In this document: in pieces, positions 50,902 through 61,389 of the stretch
Numbering within the stretch: the stretch's first letter is position 1
Layout: each line of letters starts with the position of its first letter
Origin: JADJRH01 sp046351455
Lineage (GTDB): Bacteria > Myxococcota_A > Polyangia > Polyangiales > Polyangiaceae
DNA: 64,000 nucleotides
NCBI GenBank assembly: GCA_046351455.1
Contig: JAXLYM010000023.1
Span: 1-64,000, forward strand
Reading direction: 5' to 3'
Translations under genes and position numbers: made by a program
The notes under the pieces: model-generated
The model's database searches: none
What the model saw: only the letters and a program-made list of their open reading frames with translations
What the model was told of the DNA's origin: nothing

Positions 50902-53457
50902 ATGCCGAGCCTCGCGGATGGCCTCTCTCGGTTCGTCGGTCGCGTCGAGATCCTCGCGCTTGGGCTCGATGACAAACGGCGCCAGGCGGAGGCGTCGCTC
51001 GCTCGCGGACGGCCCCTGGAGGCCCGGGAGGCCGCGCGCGAGATCCTGAAAGAAGCGCCCGATTCGCTGGTCGGGCTCGCGCTCTGGGCCGACGCCGCGG
51101 AGGACGCGTGGCTCGATCACGAGGTCGTCACCGCGCTCACGGATCTCGGCGAACGGCTCCCTTTCCGGGCGGATCTGTGGCTCCGGCTCGGGCGCGCGGG
51201 GCTCCGGACCAACGTGCCGACCGCGCGCGACGCGCTCGAACGGGCCGCGGCCTCGCCCGACGATCGCGAGAGCGCTCGCGAGGCGCTGCTCGATCTGTGC
51301 GACATCGATCTCGCCGCGGGCGATCCGGGGCGCGCGCGGCACTGGATCGATCGCATCCCCGTGGCGCTGACCGGGCCCGATGTGCCGGTGCTGCTGCGGC
51401 AGGCCGAGTGCGCGATCGCGTTCGCGGATCTCGACACGGCGCGCGACGCGGCGCAGAAGCTCGGTGAGCCGTCGCCGCTCGACGCGCGGACCTCGCTCCT
51501 GCTCGGGCGCGTGGCGCTCGCCTCCGGCGATACGGCCGGCGCCTTCGATCACGCGCTGCGGGCGTTTCTGCTCGAAGCGCCGGGCTCCACGGAGCTGCTC
51601 ACCGGCGTCGTGTCGGGGCTGCACGACGTCGTGCTCGTGGATCGCGCGCGGTCGATCGTGAAGGCCGCGGGCGCGATCGAGAGGCCCGCGTGGGCCGCGG
51701 CGTTCGCGTTCGCGGAGGGGCGGCGCGCGGACGCTCGCGAGGCCTTGCTGCGGGCCACCGCCGAGGGCGATCGCGGCGCCGCCGAAGCGCTGCTGCGCAT
51801 GGCCGTGGAGACGCGTGACATGCCGGGCCTCGTCGCCGTGCTCGCGCAGAACCCGGCGCTCGTGCCCGCGGAGCTCGCGATGCTCGCGGAGGCCGCGCGC
51901 GCAGGCGAATCCGGCGACGTCGAGGACGCGCTCGTCCGGCTCGCGAAGATCTCCGGCGACGCCTCCGGGTGGGCGCAGGAGATCGCGGCGCACGTCGTCG
52001 GCGCTTGGATCGCCCCGATCTCGCGCGGCCCCGATGGCGCGGAGTCCGTCACCGAGGCCGCGTGGCCGAAGCTCCTGCGCGCGCTGCGCGACGTGGCCCG
52101 CGACCTGGATCGGCTCGACGTGCTCGGCCGCCTGGAGGCGCTCGCGGTGGAGCGCGAACGACCGCTGCGCGTCGCGATCGTCGGCGAATTCAACGCGGGA
52201 AAGAGCACCTTCATCAACGCGCTGCTCGGCGAGGACGTGGCGCCGACCGGCGTGCTCCCGACGACGGCGACGCTCCACTGGGTCGCGTGGGCGCCGGACG
52301 CGTTCGCGCGCGTCGCGGTGCCGGGATCGCCGGATCGGGTCGTGTCGCACGCGGCGCTCAAGCCCACGTTGAAGGCGCTCGAAGGCGAGGGGAAGAAGGC
52401 GGATCGGGTGTTCATCTACGCCCCGATCGAGCGGCTGAAGCGCATCGAGATCCTCGACACGCCCGGCTTCAACGCGCCGGATCCGGACCACATCGCGAGC
52501 GCGCGCAAGGCCTTCGACGAGGCGCACCTCGCGATCTGGCTGCTCGACGCGACGATGCCGTTCAAGGACTCGGAGCGGCGCGTGCTCGCGGAGATCGCGT
52601 CGCTCGGCGTGCCGATCCAGCTCCTCGCGAACAAGGCGGATCGCCTCTCGCCGGAGGCGCGCGAAAAGGTGATCGATCACGTGCACGAGGGCCTCGGCGA
52701 GACGAAGCTCACGTCGTACTCGGAGCCGCTGCTCTTCTCCGCGCGCCTCGCGCTGAAGGGCCAGCTCGGCGACGCCGCGGCGCTCGCGGCCTCCGGATGG
52801 CCTGCGATCGAGGCGCTTTTGTCCGAGCAGATCGTCGATCGCGCCGTGGCCCTCCGCGAGCGCGCGCTGCGGCGTAGGGCCCTCGCGGCCGCGATCGCCC
52901 TCGTCGAGACGGCGTCGCAGCGAGCGGCCGAAGCGCGCGAGAAGGCCCGCGCGGATCGCGAAGCGTCGGAGAAGACGCGCGCCCTCGCGGAGCGCCTCCG
53001 CGCGGATCGCACGACGGTGGCGGCCGCCGTGGAGAAGGCGATCGAGCCCGCGCGCCGCGTGCTGGCGTCGGACGTGCGACCCCTCGCGGCGCTCTCCCCG
53101 GATCGTCGCGGCGGCGGCACGGGACCGCGCGCGTACGTCGAGGAGCGCTTCGTCGCGCGCCTCGCGGAGCCGATCGTGCAGGAGATCTCGCGCTCGCTGT
53201 GGCCCGAAGGGAAAGACGTGCCGCCGCTCTATCGCCCGACGTTGGCGGTGCGCGCGGTGCTGTACGGCGCCGTGGCCTCGCAGCCCGCGCCGGCCTCGCT
53301 CGTGGAGCAGCCGCTCACGCCCATCGTCGACGCCGCGATCGTCGCCTTCTCCGTCGCGCTCGCCGAGCAGACCGCGGAGCGCCCGCCGGTGTCCCCGCTG
53401 TCCGCGATCGAGCTGCGAGCGAACGCGATCCGCGCGGCGATCACCGCGTCTTTGTGA
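50902..53457 (+). CDS. TPR-like protein with dynamin-family GTPase domain
   Basis: This is an 851-aa protein, starting at the ATG at 50902. Residues about 20-380 are helical TPR/HEAT-like repeats (DARTSLLLGRVALASGDTAG, then ALVRLAKISGD). The GTPase domain follows: G1 GEFNAGKST (427-435), G2 Thr in GVLPTTATLHW, G3 DTPGF (519-523), G4 NKAD (576-579). The C-terminal part is a helical bundle with a coiled coil (ASQRAAEAREKARADREASE) as in bacterial dynamin-like proteins, which bind and remodel membranes. Fusion to a repeat array suggests recruitment by a partner protein. It is the first intact gene after the frameshifted tract. Confidence 0.85.
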   Translation: MPSLADGLSRFVGRVEILALGLDDKRRQAEASLARGRPLEAREAAREILKEAPDSLVGLALWADAAEDAWLDHEVVTALTDLGERLPFRADLWLRLGRAGLRTNVPTARDALERAAASPDDRESAREALLDLCDIDLAAGDPGRARHWIDRIPVALTGPDVPVLLRQAECAIAFADLDTARDAAQKLGEPSPLDARTSLLLGRVALASGDTAGAFDHALRAFLLEAPGSTELLTGVVSGLHDVVLVDRARSIVKAAGAIERPAWAAAFAFAEGRRADAREALLRATAEGDRGAAEALLRMAVETRDMPGLVAVLAQNPALVPAELAMLAEAARAGESGDVEDALVRLAKISGDASGWAQEIAAHVVGAWIAPISRGPDGAESVTEAAWPKLLRALRDVARDLDRLDVLGRLEALAVERERPLRVAIVGEFNAGKSTFINALLGEDVAPTGVLPTTATLHWVAWAPDAFARVAVPGSPDRVVSHAALKPTLKALEGEGKKADRVFIYAPIERLKRIEILDTPGFNAPDPDHIASARKAFDEAHLAIWLLDATMPFKDSERRVLAEIASLGVPIQLLANKADRLSPEAREKVIDHVHEGLGETKLTSYSEPLLFSARLALKGQLGDAAALAASGWPAIEALLSEQIVDRAVALRERALRRRALAAAIALVETASQRAAEAREKARADREASEKTRALAERLRADRTTVAAAVEKAIEPARRVLASDVRPLAALSPDRRGGGTGPRAYVEERFVARLAEPIVQEISRSLWPEGKDVPPLYRPTLAVRAVLYGAVASQPAPASLVEQPLTPIVDAAIVAFSVALAEQTAERPPVSPLSAIELRANAIRAAITASL

Positions 53458-53572
53458 CGCGCTGCCTCGTGGAAAATTCCATTTCGAAGATGTAGGCGAC
53501 GGTCGGAGCAAAACGAATCACGCGCAACGACAGCGTGATCGCGCGCCGAGATCTCCGGCAACATGCGCGATC

Positions 53573-55384
53573 GTGCAGCCCCTTCGATCCTTCCCGCTTC
53601 GCCCGTCCACGCTGTCGCTCCTCCTCGCCGGATCCTCCGCGCTCCTCGCAGCGTGCGACGGCGGCACGTCGAGCAGCTCCGGCGGCGGCTCCGGCACCAC
53701 CACCGAGACCACGACCGGCGGCGGCGGCTCCGGCGGATCCACCGCAGGCGGCGGCGCCGGCGGCACGACGTCGAACGGCGGCACCACGGCGAGCGGCGGG
53801 ACCACCACGACGAGCACCACGACCACCACGAGCGGCTCCGGCGGCGCGGTCGATCCGTGGGCCGGCCCCATCGAAGCGCTCGCCGATCTCGACCTCGGCG
53901 ACGTCACCTTCGGCGCGCAGAAGAGCTTCCCGATCCCCGACAAAACCCTTGGTTTCACGCTCCAGGTCGAGGGCGAGACGCCGAGCTCCGTCGTCGGCGT
54001 GTACCGCCTCCGCCCGCCCGTCGGCGGCAGCGTGATCCTCAACTTCGCGATGGTCGGGCACACGAACCAGACCTTCGGCGGTCAGCAGTTCATCGGCGCC
54101 GCGGACCCGCAGAGCGACACGGCCGACGCCTTCCCGGTGCAGTCGGGTTCGTGGAAGGTGACGCTCGGCAGCGACAACATGTCCGGCACCGGCGCGAAGG
54201 TGCACGCGTGGGTGCGGCGCACGAACGACGGCCTGTTCCACGGCGGCGCCATCGACGTGAACCTCTTCGTCGTCCCGGGCGCCGCGACGCAGTCATACCT
54301 GAACCAGGTGCTCGACAAGTTCTTCCCGTACGTCGGCCTCACGAAAGGCACCGTCACCGCGTACTCGCTCGACAACTCGTACGCGACGATCGGATCCGTC
54401 GACGAATACCGGCAAATGCTCGCGTCTAGTGCCGCGATCCCGGACGCGCCCGCGATCAACCTGTTCGTCGTCGAGGACTTCTCCGACGCGGCGTACGGCG
54501 GCGCGATCGGCGTGGCCGGCGGCATCCCGGGGAGCCCCATGCGCCACGGCACGCCGCAGAGCGGCCTCGCGTACCAGCCCACCGGCGACACCAACTACGA
54601 CGCCACGATCCTCATGCACGAGATCGGTCACCTGGGCGGCCTCTTCCACACGACCGAGTTCGCGATCACCGAGACCGACCCGCTCTCCGACACGCCGGAG
54701 TGTCCGCACGACACGATCGCGAGCAAGCCGGATCAGTGCGCGGACAAGAGCAACGTGATGTTCCCGATCGCGTACGGCGCGACCTCGTTCACGAACGCGC
54801 AGCTCAACGTGCTGCACGGGAGCGCGCTCTACCGCGGCGTCCTCGACGAGGGCGGCTCGCCCGTGGCCCCGTTCGCGGTGGCGCCGAAGGGCGCGCTGCC
54901 GCCCGCGATGACGAGCGACGCGCTCCCGTCCGGCGCCCGCTCGATGCCCGCGGCCCCGGACGCGCTGGAGCGCGCGCTCGGCGCGCTGTGGTGCGGCGGC
55001 GGCGTCGACGCGGCGGCGCTGCGGATCGCGCGCGATCCGGCGAGCTACGTGGCGCGCCCCGGCGGCGACGCGGCCTCCCGTCTGCGCGCGATCGCGCTCG
55101 ACACGGCGGCGCCGGTGCTGCTCCGGAAGCGCGCGCTTCGGCTTTATTTCCAGGTCGCGAAGGACAGCGGCAAGGAGGCGGAGGCGCTCGACACGCTGCT
55201 CGCGATCGCGTCCGAGCCGATCGCGTCCGTCGCGGATCGTCGCGTGCACGCGGCCGCGCTGCGCCTCTTGCGATCCGCGCGCCCGCTCGCTCCCGCGGCG
55301 TCGTGGAAGCGCATCGACGCCGCGATCGCGACGGCCGTCGCCTCCTCCGACGCGCTCGTCGCCGCGGTCGCGTCCGGTCGCTGA
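53573..55384 (+). CDS. Lipoprotein with metzincin-like zinc protease domain
   Basis: This is a 603-aa protein starting at a GTG. The lipoprotein signal ends in ALLAAC (Cys28), followed by about 65 residues of Ser/Gly/Thr linker. The catalytic domain contains LMHEIGHLGGLFHTTE with the motif HExxHxxGxxH (His349, Glu350, His353, His359), diagnostic of metzincin zinc proteases. The Met-turn is probably at SNVMFPIAYG. The C-terminal 180 residues are helical, Ala-rich (ALERALGALWCGGGVDAAAL) and unassigned. It acts on the cell surface, probably on proteins. It has no operon partner; the linker type recurs in the small lipoprotein at 58930. Confidence 0.85.
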   Translation: MQPLRSFPLRPSTLSLLLAGSSALLAACDGGTSSSSGGGSGTTTETTTGGGGSGGSTAGGGAGGTTSNGGTTASGGTTTTSTTTTTSGSGGAVDPWAGPIEALADLDLGDVTFGAQKSFPIPDKTLGFTLQVEGETPSSVVGVYRLRPPVGGSVILNFAMVGHTNQTFGGQQFIGAADPQSDTADAFPVQSGSWKVTLGSDNMSGTGAKVHAWVRRTNDGLFHGGAIDVNLFVVPGAATQSYLNQVLDKFFPYVGLTKGTVTAYSLDNSYATIGSVDEYRQMLASSAAIPDAPAINLFVVEDFSDAAYGGAIGVAGGIPGSPMRHGTPQSGLAYQPTGDTNYDATILMHEIGHLGGLFHTTEFAITETDPLSDTPECPHDTIASKPDQCADKSNVMFPIAYGATSFTNAQLNVLHGSALYRGVLDEGGSPVAPFAVAPKGALPPAMTSDALPSGARSMPAAPDALERALGALWCGGGVDAAALRIARDPASYVARPGGDAASRLRAIALDTAAPVLLRKRALRLYFQVAKDSGKEAEALDTLLAIASEPIASVADRRVHAAALRLLRSARPLAPAASWKRIDAAIATAVASSDALVAAVASGR

Positions 55385-55503
55385 CGTGCGTTGAGGAGCG
55401 CGGTCCGCAGATACTGCGCAAACGGCTTTCTTCTCCGAATGAACAGGCGATGGTATATCGACCTATCGCGCGTATTTCCGCTGCACCCCCCCTTGTTTCT
55501 GCG

Positions 55504-56631
55504 ATGAACGAGCAAACCGCGCCTGAGCAAACCAAGAGCGACGCCACCTCTCACAACGGATCGGCGGGCGTCCGGCCCTCCGTGTTTCCGCCCGTGGCGT
55601 CGCCGGTGTTGTCGCGGGGCCCGGCGATCATCGGCGCCGCGCGCCCCTTCCGCCTCTGCATCGTCGACATGAACGACGGCCACGCGAACCAGGCGATGCG
55701 CTGCTTCCGCACGATGGCCGCCCGCTTCTTCTCGCGCGTCGCCGCCACGAACCCGAACGTGCGCTGCGAGCTCGCGGAGGTCTCCCTCCGCAACACCGAG
55801 GACGACATCCCCGACGCGGATCTCTACCTCTCCTCCGGCGGACCAGGCTCGCCCTTCGACGGCGACGGCAAAGAGTGGGTCAATCGCTACTACCGCTTCC
55901 TCGATCGCGTCGTCGACGCGGCGGAGGACGGCGGCCCCGATCAGCAGGCGCTCTTCGCGGTCTGCTACTCGTTCGAGATGATCATCCGTCACTTCAAGGT
56001 GGCGGTCATGCAGCCGCGCCAGGAGCGGAAGTTCGGCGTGATGCCCGTGTACATGACGCCCGAAGGCCAGGAGCACCCGCTGCTCTCGCCGTTCGCGGAT
56101 CGCCTCTTCGCCTTCGAGCACCGCAACTGGGAGGCGGTCGATCTCGACACGCGCAAGCTCGCGTCGCTCGGCGGCCAGCTCCTCGCGCGCGAGAGCCGCG
56201 ACGGCGTGTCGAAGGGGCGCGCGGTGCTCGGGCTCGACGTGACGGCCGGCGTCGAGGCCGTGCAGTTCCACCCGGAAGCGGACCGCGCGGGCGTCGTGAG
56301 CTGGGTGTCGCGGCCGGATCAGGCGGCGGCCTTCAAGGCGACGTACGGCGAGGTCACGTACCAGGCGATGCTGCGCACGCTCGACGATCCGCGGCGCCTC
56401 GCGCGCACGTTCGCGCTCGTGATCCCGGGCTGGCTCACGCGCAAGTTCAACCTCGCGGCGCTGGAGCGCGGCTACAACCACATCGCCGCGCCCGACGACA
56501 ACGACGTGATCGAGGCGTTCGGCCGGCCCGGCGACGTCATCCCGCCGCCCACCACGAGCGGTCCGTCCCCCGCGGCGAGCACGCCCCACCCGCATGTGAA
56601 GGCCTCCGCGGCCGCCGCCTCCTCCGCGTAG
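55504..56631 (+). CDS. Stand-alone class I glutamine amidotransferase domain protein
   Basis: This is a 375-aa protein starting at the ATG at 55504. The core has LYLSSGGPGSPFD, the nucleophile in LFAVCYSFEMI (Cys154) and the His-Glu pair in VQFHPEA (His256, Glu258), so the Cys-His-Glu triad is complete. The elbow reads VCYSF instead of the usual VCxGH. About 100 residues follow with LARTFALVIPGWLTRKFNL and a Pro/Ala-rich end. GMP-synthase-type domains release ammonia from glutamine for a partner synthase; none is fused or adjacent, so the acceptor is unknown. It stands alone before the transketolase gene. Confidence 0.85.
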   Translation: MNEQTAPEQTKSDATSHNGSAGVRPSVFPPVASPVLSRGPAIIGAARPFRLCIVDMNDGHANQAMRCFRTMAARFFSRVAATNPNVRCELAEVSLRNTEDDIPDADLYLSSGGPGSPFDGDGKEWVNRYYRFLDRVVDAAEDGGPDQQALFAVCYSFEMIIRHFKVAVMQPRQERKFGVMPVYMTPEGQEHPLLSPFADRLFAFEHRNWEAVDLDTRKLASLGGQLLARESRDGVSKGRAVLGLDVTAGVEAVQFHPEADRAGVVSWVSRPDQAAAFKATYGEVTYQAMLRTLDDPRRLARTFALVIPGWLTRKFNLAALERGYNHIAAPDDNDVIEAFGRPGDVIPPPTTSGPSPAASTPHPHVKASAAAASSA

Positions 56632-56738
56632 GCCCGCGCCTCACACGGTGGTGGCGCTTTCGTCACCTCGAACTAGGAAAGCTTTCGTTCGGCGGGTGGC
56701 TCGCGTAAAGAGCGCACCGCTCAGCCGTCGGAGGCTCC

Positions 56739-58742
56739 ATGTTGCGTGACGATCCCAAGCTCATCGAGAAAGCCGTCCACACGATCCAGATGCTCGCCGT
56801 CGACGGCGTCGAGAAGGCCAACAGCGGACACCCCGGCGCGCCGATGGGACAGGCCGCGATCGCGCTCGAGATCTGGCTCCGTCACCTCCGCTACGACCCC
56901 ACGGACCCGAAGTGGCCGGGCCGCGATCGCTTCGTCGAGTCGAGCGGTCACGCGTCGATGCTGGTCTATTCGATGCTGCACCTCGCCGGCTTCGATCTGC
57001 CGATGGAGCAGCTCAAGAGCTTCCGTCAGTGGGGCTCGCGCACGCCGGGTCACCCGGAGTCGCACCTGACGGCCGGAGTCGAGGTCACGACGGGCCCCCT
57101 CGGACAGGGCATCTCGAACGCGGTCGGCATCGCGGCCGGCATCAAGATGATGGGCGCCCGCGTGAACCACGCGGCCGAGCTGTCGGCGGGGCGCGTGTTC
57201 GGCATCTGCTCGGACGGCGACCTCATGGAGGGCGTCAGCGCGGAGGCCGGGAGCCTCGCGGGGCACCTCGGGCTCGACAACCTCATCTTCGTCTACGACG
57301 ACAACAAGATCACGATCGACGGCAAGACGGATCTCGCCTTCTCCGAGGACGTCGGCAAGCGCTACGAGGCCTACGGCTGGTTCGTGCAGCACATCGACGG
57401 CCACGATCATGGCCAGATCACCGCCGCGCTCGACAAGGCCGTCGCCAACAAGGGCAAACCGTCGCTCATCGTGGCGCGCACGCACATCGGCTACAACTCG
57501 CCCAAACAGGACACCTCGAAGGCCCACGGCGAGCCGCTCGGCCCCGACGCGATCGCCGCGACCCGCAAGAAGATCGGCTGGCCGGAAGAGACCTTCTACG
57601 TGCCCGAGGACGTGCGCGCCCTGTTCGCGGAGAGGGCCGAAGAGGGCAAGAAGGCCCACGAGGCGTGGAACGCGGAATACACGAAGTTGAAGGCGGCCGG
57701 CGGAGAGGTCTTCTCGCTCTACGAGGCCATCTCGAACAAGGCCATTCCGGCGAACCTCCTCGACGAGCTCGTGAAGGTCGTGCCGCAGAAGGACGCGGCG
57801 ACGCGCGTGCAGAGCGGCCTCATCGAGCAGAAGGTGGCGGCGCTCGTGCCGGGGCTCGTGGGCGGGTCGGCGGACCTCAACCCCTCGACGAAGACGTACA
57901 TCGAGGGATCGCCCGCGGTGAGCGCGAAGGACTTCTCCGGGCGCAACATCCACTTCGGCATCCGCGAGCACGCGATGGGCTCGTTCGTGAACGGGCTCGC
58001 GGTGACGGACGGGTTCATCCCGTTCGGGTCGACGTTCCTCGTGTTCAGCGACTACATGCGTCCGGCGATCCGGCTCGCGGCGCTCTCGCACATTCAATCG
58101 CTCTTCGTGTTCACGCATGACAGCGTGTATCTCGGGGAAGACGGCCCCACCCACCAGCCGGTCGAGCACTTCTGGGCGCTGCGGCTGATCCCGAATCTGG
58201 ACGTCTACCGGCCCTGCGATGCCATGGAGTGCGCGGGCGCGTGGGCGCACGGCCTCTCGCGTCCTCACGGGCCGACGGCGTTCGCGCTGTCGCGGCAGAA
58301 GCTCACGAATCTGCCCCGGCCGGAGGGATGGGACCCGAAGAGCATGCTCCGCGGCGCGTACACCATCGCGGAGAGCGAGGGCGCCCCGACCATCGTGATC
58401 GTGGCCACCGGCTCCGAGGTCGAGGTGGCGGTGGGCGCCAAGAAGCTCCTCGATGCGCAGGGCGAGCGCGTGCGCGTGGTCAGCATGCCGTGCGTGGAGG
58501 CCTTCCGTCGCCAGGACGCGGCGTACCGTGACAGCCTCTTGCCCGCGGGCGCGACGCGCGTGGCCGTGGAGATCGGCGTGACGGAGCCGTGGTACGGCAT
58601 CATCGGCCGGGACGGCCTCGTGATCGGCCACGACGACTTCGGCGCGAGCGCTCCGGACAAGGAGCTGCAGAAGCAGTTCGGCTTCCTGCCCGAGACGGTG
58701 GCGGCGAAGATCCGCGCCTTCCGCGGCGGCAAGAGCGCCTGA
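56739..58742 (+). CDS. tkt: Transketolase
   Basis: This is a 667-aa protein starting at the ATG at 56739, with GGAGG a few bases upstream. It is full length for the family. Thiamine-diphosphate binding shows in NSGHPGAPMGQAAIALEIWL and SDGDLMEGVSAEAGSLAGHL, with DDNKITIDG. The pyrimidine domain has IREHAMGSFVNGLAVTDGFI, DSVYLGEDGPTHQPVEH, and the C-terminal domain has IVATGSEVEVAVGAKKLL. It exchanges two-carbon ketol units between sugar phosphates in the non-oxidative pentose phosphate pathway. No other pathway gene is next to it, and the cell may have further copies. Confidence 0.97.
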   Translation: MLRDDPKLIEKAVHTIQMLAVDGVEKANSGHPGAPMGQAAIALEIWLRHLRYDPTDPKWPGRDRFVESSGHASMLVYSMLHLAGFDLPMEQLKSFRQWGSRTPGHPESHLTAGVEVTTGPLGQGISNAVGIAAGIKMMGARVNHAAELSAGRVFGICSDGDLMEGVSAEAGSLAGHLGLDNLIFVYDDNKITIDGKTDLAFSEDVGKRYEAYGWFVQHIDGHDHGQITAALDKAVANKGKPSLIVARTHIGYNSPKQDTSKAHGEPLGPDAIAATRKKIGWPEETFYVPEDVRALFAERAEEGKKAHEAWNAEYTKLKAAGGEVFSLYEAISNKAIPANLLDELVKVVPQKDAATRVQSGLIEQKVAALVPGLVGGSADLNPSTKTYIEGSPAVSAKDFSGRNIHFGIREHAMGSFVNGLAVTDGFIPFGSTFLVFSDYMRPAIRLAALSHIQSLFVFTHDSVYLGEDGPTHQPVEHFWALRLIPNLDVYRPCDAMECAGAWAHGLSRPHGPTAFALSRQKLTNLPRPEGWDPKSMLRGAYTIAESEGAPTIVIVATGSEVEVAVGAKKLLDAQGERVRVVSMPCVEAFRRQDAAYRDSLLPAGATRVAVEIGVTEPWYGIIGRDGLVIGHDDFGASAPDKELQKQFGFLPETVAAKIRAFRGGKSA

Positions 58743-58929
58743 TACGGCCGCTCCGAACGCCCCTTTCTGACCCACCCGAATCCCTCCTTCAAACTGCCAG
58801 TCACCGACCCGTCGCCGCGGAGATCTCCGCGTGTGGAACGTGCTCTTCGTGCGTCATGCCGGTTGCCCGTGATCGGCAGTCGTGGCACACGGAGAGACCG
58901 TCGAGGAGGGGAGTCACAAGGAGCGTACG

Positions 58930-59241
58930 ATGAACAGGTCCTTACGAAGGTTGATCGGCCTTATTTCGGTGTGCGCGACGCTGGCCCTGACTGCCAGTTG
59001 CAAGAACGAGACGAGCGGCACCGCCGGCGGCGGCGCGGGCGGCACCGGAACGACAGGCACCACCACGACCAGCTCCGGCCAGAGCACCTCGTCCGGCGGC
59101 GCAGGCGGCACCACCACGGGGTCCAACACGCTCACCGGCTCGACCACGACGAGCGGGACAACCACGCAGACTGGCACCACCACCACCACGAGCGGGACCA
59201 TCACACAGACCAGCACCGGCACCACGATGACCGGCCCGTGA
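58930..59241 (+). CDS. Small lipoprotein consisting of a Gly/Thr-rich linker only
   Basis: This is a 103-aa protein. The ATG at 58930 follows AAGGAG. The lipoprotein signal is LIGLISVCATLALTASC (Cys24), followed by about 75 residues made almost only of Gly, Thr and Ser (GTGTTGTTTTSSGQSTSSGG and similar). No folded domain follows. The composition equals the linker of the protease at 53573 and of many myxobacterial surface proteins. It may be an O-glycosylated surface spacer or a remnant that lost its domain (inference). Confidence 0.75.
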   Translation: MNRSLRRLIGLISVCATLALTASCKNETSGTAGGGAGGTGTTGTTTTSSGQSTSSGGAGGTTTGSNTLTGSTTTSGTTTQTGTTTTTSGTITQTSTGTTMTGP

Positions 59242-59316
59242 ACAGGCGTCCTGCCTTGTCGGGGGGGCCCGCTCCATCCAACCAAGCAATCAAGCAAGAA
59301 CCCCCCCTTTGCCGAC

Positions 59317-59682
59317 TCAGCGGTTCGGCCGGTTCTGGCTCGTGCCTTCGTTCCGGTTCTCGTTCCGGTTCTCGTACCGATCCGAGCCGGCGACCTTCAC
59401 GATCTTGTTGTAGATGCCGAGCAGAAGGATCGTCGGCGCCCACATCCCGATGAACGTGGCCGGCGTCGCGCGGCGGCGGCGGAACATCGAGAAGAGGCCG
59501 CCCCGGTCCGTGCCGATCACCTGGAACGCCAGCGATCCGAGGATCGCCGCGCCCGCGGCCCACAGGAACACGTCCGACGGGATCTTCGCCGTCTGCTCCT
59601 CGATCGCCTTCGCGACCGGGCCTTCTTTCTGCTCCTCGGTCTTGTCGCGCTGTCCGTGGTTCTTCGACTCCAGGATATCCAT
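59317..59682 (-). CDS. Small inner-membrane protein of unknown function
   Basis: This is a 121-aa protein. The ATG at 59682 has GGAGGAG directly upstream, preferred to the in-frame ATG at 59697. Two hydrophobic helices (VFLWAAGAAILGSLAFQVIG and TFIGMWAPTILLLGIYNKIV) flank a basic loop (MFRRRRATP). The C-terminal tail is Asn/Arg/Glu-rich with short repeats (ENRNENRNEG). I recall similar two-helix proteins as uncharacterised myxobacterial membrane proteins. It is convergent with the lipoprotein gene and divergent from the kinase gene. Confidence 0.75.
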   Translation of the reverse strand: MDILESKNHGQRDKTEEQKEGPVAKAIEEQTAKIPSDVFLWAAGAAILGSLAFQVIGTDRGGLFSMFRRRRATPATFIGMWAPTILLLGIYNKIVKVAGSDRYENRNENRNEGTSQNRPNR

Positions 59683-59969
59683 GGTCTCCTCCGTCAAACT
59701 GGGGATCCGTCAGGGTGCTTGTTCCGGTTGCGTGAGAGTCCGATCGTCCGTAAAGGACCTTTCCCTCCGCGGGTCGGACCCTGCCACACCGGATCCGAGT
59801 CCGCACGCGCCGCGGCGAAATCGATGGCGAGCCGCGCTCACCCGCGCACCGATGGGCCACAGTGGAAATCGAGCGCGTCTCTCGGGACGCTCGACGGCGC
59901 GACGGCGGGTCGTGTAGGCTCCGCGCGTCTTCTCTCCGCCCGCGATGCGAGCGGGCCGGTGCAGTCCTC

Positions 59970-61343
<1,374 letters not shown>

Positions 61344-61389
61344 GCGTCTCCTGTCGCCGGCCCGGCGTGGTTGTGTTACGGGGGCGGGC

